Positions 58,840 to 64,000 of a stretch of DNA of 64,000 bases are shown here, in pieces; the first letter of the stretch is position 1; each line of letters starts with the position of its first letter. The notes beneath the pieces were generated by a model. That model saw nothing but the letters and a program-made list of their open reading frames with translations, was not told the DNA's origin and did no database searches. Made by a program: the position numbers and the translations under genes. The stretch comes from Candidatus Stramentimicrobium fermentans (lineage in GTDB: Bacteria > Atribacterota > Phoenicimicrobiia > Phoenicimicrobiales > Stramentimicrobiaceae). The stretch lies in NCBI GenBank assembly GCA_012520575.1, contig JAAYOB010000022.1, positions 62,001 through 126,000 on the forward strand, in the 5' to 3' direction.

Positions 58840-60153
58840 CTATTTTCCTTTTTCTAAAAAATAGGCTTTTGCCTCCCCTACCGTATACAAAGAACCGGTA
58901 ATAATTATTATCTCATCTTCCCGGGCAATTTGAAGAGCTTTATCGATGGCAGCTGCAACACTATTTGTTTCCGATATATGTTTTTTATCCATATATCGGC
59001 TAACCTCTTCCATTAATACAGTTGTTGGGGTGGCACGGGGATTATCGGCCATAGTAAGGATAACCTTATTAATCTGGGTAACAATGGTTTTAACAATGGC
59101 AGTGAAATCCTTATCCTGAAAGACACCAAGGACGGCAATAATATTTTTATCCGGGATTAATCTCTTTAAATTCTTCATAAACTGAGTAACCCCATCCGGG
59201 TTATGTGCCCCATCTAAAATAACCAGAGGTTTTTCTCTAATAATCTCAAAACGGCCCGGCCATTGGGCGTGCCTTGCCCCCTCAATAATAGATTCCTTAT
59301 TTATCTTAAAGCCATTATTATTGAGCAACTCTGCTGCAGCTATGGCTAAAGAGGCATTTTCAAGTTGGTATTCGCCCGCTAAAGGAACAAAAAGGTTAAT
59401 AATTTTGTAATAAATTCCGGAATAATTAAAATAATTCCCCTTTAATAGAGAATTTTCCAAGACGGCTTTGAATTGTTCTCCATAGATATATAAAGGAGCT
59501 TCTTTTTCTTGCGCAATCTTTTCAATTACTTGAGCTGCCTCCGGCAATTGCTGCCCACTGATTATCGCTGTATTCTGTTTAATAATAGCCCCTTTCTCCG
59601 CAGCAATTTCACTTAGAGTATTTCCCAGTTGTTCCATATGGTCAAAACCGAGATGAGTAACTATCGATACCAGAGGCCGGCAAATATTAGTAGCATCCAA
59701 TCTCCCGCCTAAACCGACCTCCATAATGGCGAAATCGACATTTTTTTCATAAAAATAAAGGAAAGCCATAGCCGTTACTACTTCAAAAAAGGTAGGATGC
59801 TTGTAGCCTTCTGTGTGAGCGATTTTTTTAATAGCCGGTTTTAGCCTTTTCAGTAGTGCACAAACTTCATCTTGAGTTATATACTCACCATTTATCTTCA
59901 TTCTCTCCTGGAAACTCACCAGATGCGGGGAAGTATACAGCCCAACCTTATAATTCGCTTTTTGCAAAATGGAATGGAGAACAGCAGCTGTAGAACCCTT
60001 GCCATTGGTACCCGCAATATGAATCACCTTAGTTTTTAAATGAGGATTATCAAATATGGAAAGTAAGCCAGAAATATTGTTCAAGCCTAACTTGATACCG
60101 TACTTATTCAGATTGTAGATATAGTCTATTGCTTCTTTATAACAGCTTTTCAT
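58840..60153 (-). CDS. folC: Folylpolyglutamate synthase / dihydrofolate synthase
   Basis: Mur-ligase-like enzyme that adds glutamate to folates. P-loop 'GTNGKGS' at residues 48-54, 'YTSPHLVSFQERM', 'MEVGLGGRLDATN' and 'LDGAHNPDG'. 437 aa. It starts one base after valS and is followed by comEA at 10 bases, so it is probably in the valS unit under T-box control. Confidence 0.95.
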   Translation of the reverse strand: MKSCYKEAIDYIYNLNKYGIKLGLNNISGLLSIFDNPHLKTKVIHIAGTNGKGSTAAVLHSILQKANYKVGLYTSPHLVSFQERMKINGEYITQDEVCALLKRLKPAIKKIAHTEGYKHPTFFEVVTAMAFLYFYEKNVDFAIMEVGLGGRLDATNICRPLVSIVTHLGFDHMEQLGNTLSEIAAEKGAIIKQNTAIISGQQLPEAAQVIEKIAQEKEAPLYIYGEQFKAVLENSLLKGNYFNYSGIYYKIINLFVPLAGEYQLENASLAIAAAELLNNNGFKINKESIIEGARHAQWPGRFEIIREKPLVILDGAHNPDGVTQFMKNLKRLIPDKNIIAVLGVFQDKDFTAIVKTIVTQINKVILTMADNPRATPTTVLMEEVSRYMDKKHISETNSVAAAIDKALQIAREDEIIIITGSLYTVGEAKAYFLEKGK

Positions 60154-60154
60154 A

Positions 60155-62830
60155 CTATACAGCTTTAATGGTTTTTAAATTTGTGCAAATTCTATCTCTT
60201 ATATCCGCTAATTCCAACATTTTCTCTTTTTCTTTATCGATAACCGATGCAGGCGCCTTTTCAATAAAATCAACATTATTTAATTTCTTATTTATGATAA
60301 TTATTTCTTTTTCAATCTTGCTCAGTTTTTTCTCTAAACGACTTATCTCTACTTCGATATCGATTATATCCTTTAAAGGAATATAGATTTCTATATCTTC
60401 CAAAACACCGATAGCGGAATATTCCGGTTTTTCTAAAGTTTTTCCTATCAATATGAAATTGAGATGCGCTAAGCTTTTAAGGTAGGACTGATGCTCTTTC
60501 AACAATCTTTCTTTTTCATTACCAACTACCTTAATATGAGCATCCACAGTCTTGGTCAAAGGGATATTCATTTCAGCTTTTATATTGCGAATCACCTTAA
60601 TAACACCCTGTATCACGATTACCTTTTCTTCTATATCTGTTCTGCTACTCTTCCTTTTAAAGTCAGGCCAGTCCTTGGTAGAAATACTCAGTCCCTGGTG
60701 GGGAATATTTTGCCAAATCTCCTCGGTAATAAAGGGCATAAAGGGGTGCAATATCCTTAAAATATGTTCCAGCACATACCAAAGAACGTATTGAACAGTC
60801 TTTTTTCTGGCACCATTTTCTTCCTTATATAAGGTCTCCTTAATCAGCTCAACATACCAATCACAAAAATAATTCCAGGTAAAATCATAGATGGCCATTG
60901 CCGCCTCACTGAATTGGTATTTGCCTAAATATTCGGTAACAATTTTAATGCAGTCATTGAGATGTGCTAATATCCATTTATCAAAAAGGTTGAACTCAAA
61001 TTCTTCTTCTTTTAAAGAATATGGATCAAAATCAGATAGATTAGCTAAAGCAAAACGGGCAACATTCCATATCTTGTTAGTAAAATTGCGAAATGTTTCA
61101 ATCTTTTCTGTAGATAGACGTATATAATTTGCTTGAATGGTTAGAGAGGCAAGTGTCATCCTGAGTGCATCTGCTCCATACTGTTCTATCACCACCAGAG
61201 GGTCTATCACATTTCCTCTGGATTTACTCATTTTTTTCCCTTCTATGTCTTTAATGAGAGGATTGATAAATACTTCTTTAAAGGGAACCTCTCCCATGAA
61301 TTTTAGTCCCATCATCATCATACGGGCTACCCAAAAGAAGATAATATCAAATCCGGTTACCAAAAGATTAGTAGGATAGAATTCTGCTAAGTCAGAGGTC
61401 TCTTCGGGCCAACCCATAGTAGAAAAGGGCCACAAAGCTGAACTGAACCAGGTATCCAGGACATCTTTATCTTGTACTATGCTCTTGCTATGACACTTGG
61501 GACATTCTTCAGGATCTTCCATTTCTACTATGTATTCATTGCAATCCCGGCAATACCAGACCGGAACACGGTGACCCCACCATAGCTGTCTGGAAATACA
61601 CCAATCTTTAATGCCGCGCATCCATTCAAAATAGACTTTGGACCATCTTCCCGGAATAAAATTAGTCTCTTTGTTTTGTACCGCTTTAATTGCCGGAAGG
61701 GCTAAGTCTTTCATTTTTACAAACCATTGCTGAGAGAGATACGGTTCAATTACTGTGTCACAACGGTAACAGTGACCCAGGGAGTGGCTATAATCTTCAG
61801 TCTTTACTAAATAATCCTCTGCTTTTAAGTCTTCCAGCACTACTTCTCGAGCTTGCTCTATACTTAAATTAGCATATTTACCGGTTTCTTTATTGGTAGT
61901 ACCATCATCATTAAGAATATTAATTTCTTTTAAACTATGTCTTTTGCCTAATTCAAAATCGTTTAAATCATGAGCTGGAGTTATCTTAACGGCTCCGGTA
62001 CCAAATTCCGGATCAACGTATTTATCGGCAACTATAGGCAGCCCTCGCCCTACTAACGGTAGAATTGCTATTTTCCCGACATATTTTTGATACCTTTGGT
62101 CCTTAGGATTTACCGCAACAGCAGTGTCGCCTAACATGGTCTCCGGTCTGGTGGTAGCCACTACAATATACTCATCAGTAAAATCTTTTAAGGGATATTT
62201 GATATGGTAGAGCTTGGATTTTTCTTCTCTTTGCTCAACCTCAATATCAGCAAGCGCCGTCTGACAACGCGGACACCAGTTAACAACATAATTAGAACGA
62301 TATATAAGTCCTTCTTTAAACAGTGTGACAAACACCTTTCTCACTGCTTTAGAGAGCCCTTCATCGAGGGTGAATCTCAAACGGGACCAATCACAAGAGC
62401 AGCCCATTTTCTTAAGCTGGTTCAGAATATTAGAGCCATATTCATCTCGCCATTGCCAGGCACGTTCTACGAATTTCTCTCTTCCCAAATCATATCTGCT
62501 CTTCCCTTCTTCAGCAATTACTCTTTCTACTACATTTTGGGTAGCGATACCGGCATGGTCTGTTCCGGGAAGCCATAACACATTATACCTCTGCATTCTT
62601 TTCCAGCGAATGACGATATCCTGTAAAGTGTTATTCAAGGCATGCCCTATGTGTAAAGAACCGGTAATATTGGGTGGAGGCATCACTATAGAATAATTTC
62701 TTTCTCTTTTTTCATTACTCTTCACCTGAAAAAGATTATTATCCAGCCAGTATTGATACCAACGGCTTTCAGCTGTTTTAGGATTATATACGGACGGTAA
62801 ACTATTTTGTTTATATTGTTGGTTTTTCAT
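60155..62830 (-). CDS. valS: Valyl-tRNA synthetase
   Basis: Class I synthetase with large editing domain. 'HIGH' is at residues 60-63, 'KMSKSRGNV' lies near residue 535, and a C-terminal coiled coil ('VEISRLEKKLSKIEKEI') binds the tRNA elbow. I chose ATG 62830 (AAGGAA lies nine bases upstream). The frame can be extended to 62914, but that stretch is the T-box and its terminator. 891 aa. Expression is predicted to rise when uncharged tRNA-Val accumulates. Confidence 0.97.
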   Translation of the reverse strand: MKNQQYKQNSLPSVYNPKTAESRWYQYWLDNNLFQVKSNEKRERNYSIVMPPPNITGSLHIGHALNNTLQDIVIRWKRMQRYNVLWLPGTDHAGIATQNVVERVIAEEGKSRYDLGREKFVERAWQWRDEYGSNILNQLKKMGCSCDWSRLRFTLDEGLSKAVRKVFVTLFKEGLIYRSNYVVNWCPRCQTALADIEVEQREEKSKLYHIKYPLKDFTDEYIVVATTRPETMLGDTAVAVNPKDQRYQKYVGKIAILPLVGRGLPIVADKYVDPEFGTGAVKITPAHDLNDFELGKRHSLKEINILNDDGTTNKETGKYANLSIEQAREVVLEDLKAEDYLVKTEDYSHSLGHCYRCDTVIEPYLSQQWFVKMKDLALPAIKAVQNKETNFIPGRWSKVYFEWMRGIKDWCISRQLWWGHRVPVWYCRDCNEYIVEMEDPEECPKCHSKSIVQDKDVLDTWFSSALWPFSTMGWPEETSDLAEFYPTNLLVTGFDIIFFWVARMMMMGLKFMGEVPFKEVFINPLIKDIEGKKMSKSRGNVIDPLVVIEQYGADALRMTLASLTIQANYIRLSTEKIETFRNFTNKIWNVARFALANLSDFDPYSLKEEEFEFNLFDKWILAHLNDCIKIVTEYLGKYQFSEAAMAIYDFTWNYFCDWYVELIKETLYKEENGARKKTVQYVLWYVLEHILRILHPFMPFITEEIWQNIPHQGLSISTKDWPDFKRKSSRTDIEEKVIVIQGVIKVIRNIKAEMNIPLTKTVDAHIKVVGNEKERLLKEHQSYLKSLAHLNFILIGKTLEKPEYSAIGVLEDIEIYIPLKDIIDIEVEISRLEKKLSKIEKEIIIINKKLNNVDFIEKAPASVIDKEKEKMLELADIRDRICTNLKTIKAV

Positions 62831-62864
62831 ACTATTTTCCTTGCCTATATTATTTTTAGAAAAC

Positions 62865-62902
62865 AAAAAACCCTTCTCATCCTTCTTAAGGACGAAAAGG
62901 GT
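62865..62902 (-). terminator. T-box-controlled terminator of valS
   Basis: Fifteen paired bases (two G-U) with a three-base loop, followed by a T run (62865-62869). The 5' arm begins just after the T-box, so formation of the antiterminator with uncharged tRNA would prevent it. Confidence 0.9.
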
Positions 62903-63069
62903 CCGTGGTACCACCTTAATTCCTGTTTTTAATAAGATTCAGTCAAAACAGGCGCTTAATATAGTGTTAACGGTACTGCCGTTGAAACTTACTCATTTTC
63001 AGTAAAAGGCTCCGGGAGGACATTCAACAAAGCCATCGCATAAGACAGCTTTATTTACTATTTCCCATC
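62865..63069 (-). ncRNA. T-box riboswitch (valine) upstream of valS
   Basis: The T-box sequence is AAGGTGGTACCACGG (62903-62917), close to consensus; its TGGT would pair with the 3' ACCA of tRNA-Val. Upstream is a Stem III-like hairpin (arms CCTGTTTT/AAAACAGG). A short Stem I is closed by GGGA (63063-63066) with TCCC (63014-63017). Its internal loop has AATAGTA on one side and GAATGTCC on the other, which places GUC, a valine codon, at 63019-63021 as the specifier. The distal part of Stem I is only an eight-pair stem with a loop of about 14 bases, much shorter than the canonical form. Confidence 0.9.
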
Positions 63070-63091
63070 TACACCAAAATATTTATTAGCT

Positions 63092-63120
63092 ATACTACTA
63101 TTCTTTTCAAATAATGTCAA
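63092..63120 (-). promoter_or_regulatory. Sigma-A-like promoter of the valS T-box leader
   Basis: Leftward TTGACA (63115-63120, perfect), 17-bp spacer, TAGTAT (63092-63097). Transcription would start near 63085, giving a leader of about 255 bases before the valS ATG. Confidence 0.75.
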
Positions 63121-63159
63121 GCAAATATTAAGAGCAATCCAAACCGGCATTAACTGTTC

Positions 63160-64000
63160 TCAAGCAGTCTCTTTAATTTGCTTTTTCTTCTCTTTACAGA
63201 AGGATATGGGTATTCCACTGTTTTCGATTATTTTATCGGTTATAATGCATTCTTTTATATTTTTAGAAGAAGGTATTTCATACATAATATCCAGCATTGA
63301 TTCTTCAATTATGGACCTTAATCCCCTGGCACCCGTCTTCCTGTTTAAAGCTTTTTTTACAATTGCCTCTAAAGCCGCATCTGTAAACTCTAATTTTACA
63401 CCTTGGTTTCGGAAAATCTGTTTGTATTGTAAAGTAAGAGCATTTTTAGGTTTAATCAGAATATCCATCAATGCCTTTTCATCCAATTCGTTAATAGGTG
63501 CGATAATTGTCAGCCTGCCCACTAATTCGGGAATTAACCCGAATTTAATCAGATCTTCCGGTAATACCTTGGTTAGAATATTTTCATTCTCCCCTGAAAG
63601 CTTATTACTCATTATGTCAGCATTAAAACCTATGTTATGGGACTTTAGTCGGCCTTTAATAGTATTTTCCAGCCCATCAAAAGAGCCGGCGCAGATAAAC
63701 AATATTTGAGTTGTATCTATATCAATATTCTTCTGGTGAGGGTGTTTTCTCCCACCCTGAACCGGCATGGCCGCCACCGTTCCCTCTAATATTTTTAATA
63801 ATGCCTGCTGCACCCCTTCTCCGGAGACATCACGGGTAATAGAGGGATTTTCTGATTTTCGAGCTATTTTATCAATTTCATCGATATAGATTATTCCTAT
63901 CTGTGCCCTATCCAGATTTTCATCTGCTGCACGGTACAGTTTCAAAAGGACATTCTCTACATCATCTCCCACATAGCCGGCTTCAGTAAGGGTAGTGGCA
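63160..64000 (-). CDS. clpX: ATP-dependent Clp protease ATP-binding subunit ClpX (5' end outside window)
   Basis: AAA+ unfoldase that feeds substrates to ClpP. The frame is open at the window end ('[16 protein letters not shown]'), so the N-terminal zinc domain and Walker A are missing here; ATG 63972 is internal. Walker B 'IIYIDEIDK', '[20 protein letters not shown]', the RKH loop 'GGRKHPHQ' and sensor 2 '[11 protein letters not shown]' are present. The stop is 40 bases before the valS promoter. Confidence 0.96.
   Translation of the reverse strand, partial: ATTLTEAGYVGDDVENVLLKLYRAADENLDRAQIGIIYIDEIDKIARKSENPSITRDVSGEGVQQALLKILEGTVAAMPVQGGRKHPHQKNIDIDTTQILFICAGSFDGLENTIKGRLKSHNIGFNADIMSNKLSGENENILTKVLPEDLIKFGLIPELVGRLTIIAPINELDEKALMDILIKPKNALTLQYKQIFRNQGVKLEFTDAALEAIVKKALNRKTGARGLRSIIEESMLDIMYEIPSSKNIKECIITDKIIENSGIPISFCKEKKKQIKETA

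Noticed and set aside
62831-62914. N-terminal extension of valS by 28 codons
   Set aside because: The stretch is the T-box core, terminator and ribosome site; the translation has no family similarity, and ATG 62830 has its own Shine-Dalgarno sequence.

Overview
This is a 64 kb window of a low-GC bacterial chromosome made almost entirely of conserved housekeeping genes. Its gene order is close to that of Bacillota: nusA-ylxR-infB-ylxP-rbfA-nrnA-truB-ribF-rpsO-pnp; rodZ-thpR-recA-recX-rny-miaB-miaA; and valS-folC-comEA-comEC-holA / rpsT / lepA-hemW-hrcA-grpE-dnaK-dnaJ-mtaB. No sporulation gene is seen. murJ occupies the place between rpsT and lepA where Bacillus carries gpr and spoIIP. The rotary ATPase is a V/A-type enzyme with sodium-type ring residues. 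The BMP-family binding protein has a plain signal peptide without a good lipobox, which would suit a cell with an outer membrane. I infer a deep-branching, Bacillota-like anaerobe; Atribacterota (JS1/OP9) is a reasonable but unproven candidate. I see no mobile element, CRISPR array, prophage or defence island.

Layout. Bases 1-15,580 read rightwards. They hold the 3' part of dxr with rseP and ispG (isoprenoid synthesis and site-2 protease), a nine-gene V/A-ATPase operon with a clear promoter, tRNA-Arg(CCG), plsC, an exported NHL-propeller/TPR protein, and a Memo-family protein. A 900-bp gene-free convergent junction follows (15,580-16,480); it carries two perfect 16-bp palindromes set 20 bp apart. 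From 16,481 to the end everything except rpsT reads leftwards. This part holds RNA modification and decay (miaA, miaB, rny), recombination (recX, recA), thpR with an apparent AUU start, DUF4416, a RodZ-like protein, a BMP-type nucleoside ABC importer, ftsK, uppP, dut, pnp-rpsO, the translation/transcription-factor cluster, the HrcA heat-shock operon, hemW, lepA, murJ, holA, comEC, comEA, folC, valS, and the 3' part of clpX.

Regulation visible in the sequence: sigma-A-like promoters with 17-bp spacers before the ATPase operon, tRNA-Arg, rny, rpsO, hrcA, rpsT and valS; a CIRCE operator for HrcA; a valine T-box riboswitch before valS with an unusually short Stem I; strong terminators after rny and mtaB; and two long inverted repeats inside operons (binding protein/ATPase of the BMP importer, and dnaK/dnaJ), both just after the gene whose product is probably needed in greater amount.

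There is no obvious new multi-gene system. The most unusual points are the AUU-started thpR, the reduced Stem I of the valS T-box, matched 33-bp duplications in both peripheral-stalk ATPase genes, the palindrome pair in the convergent gap, and the orphan Memo gene beside an exported NHL-TPR protein.
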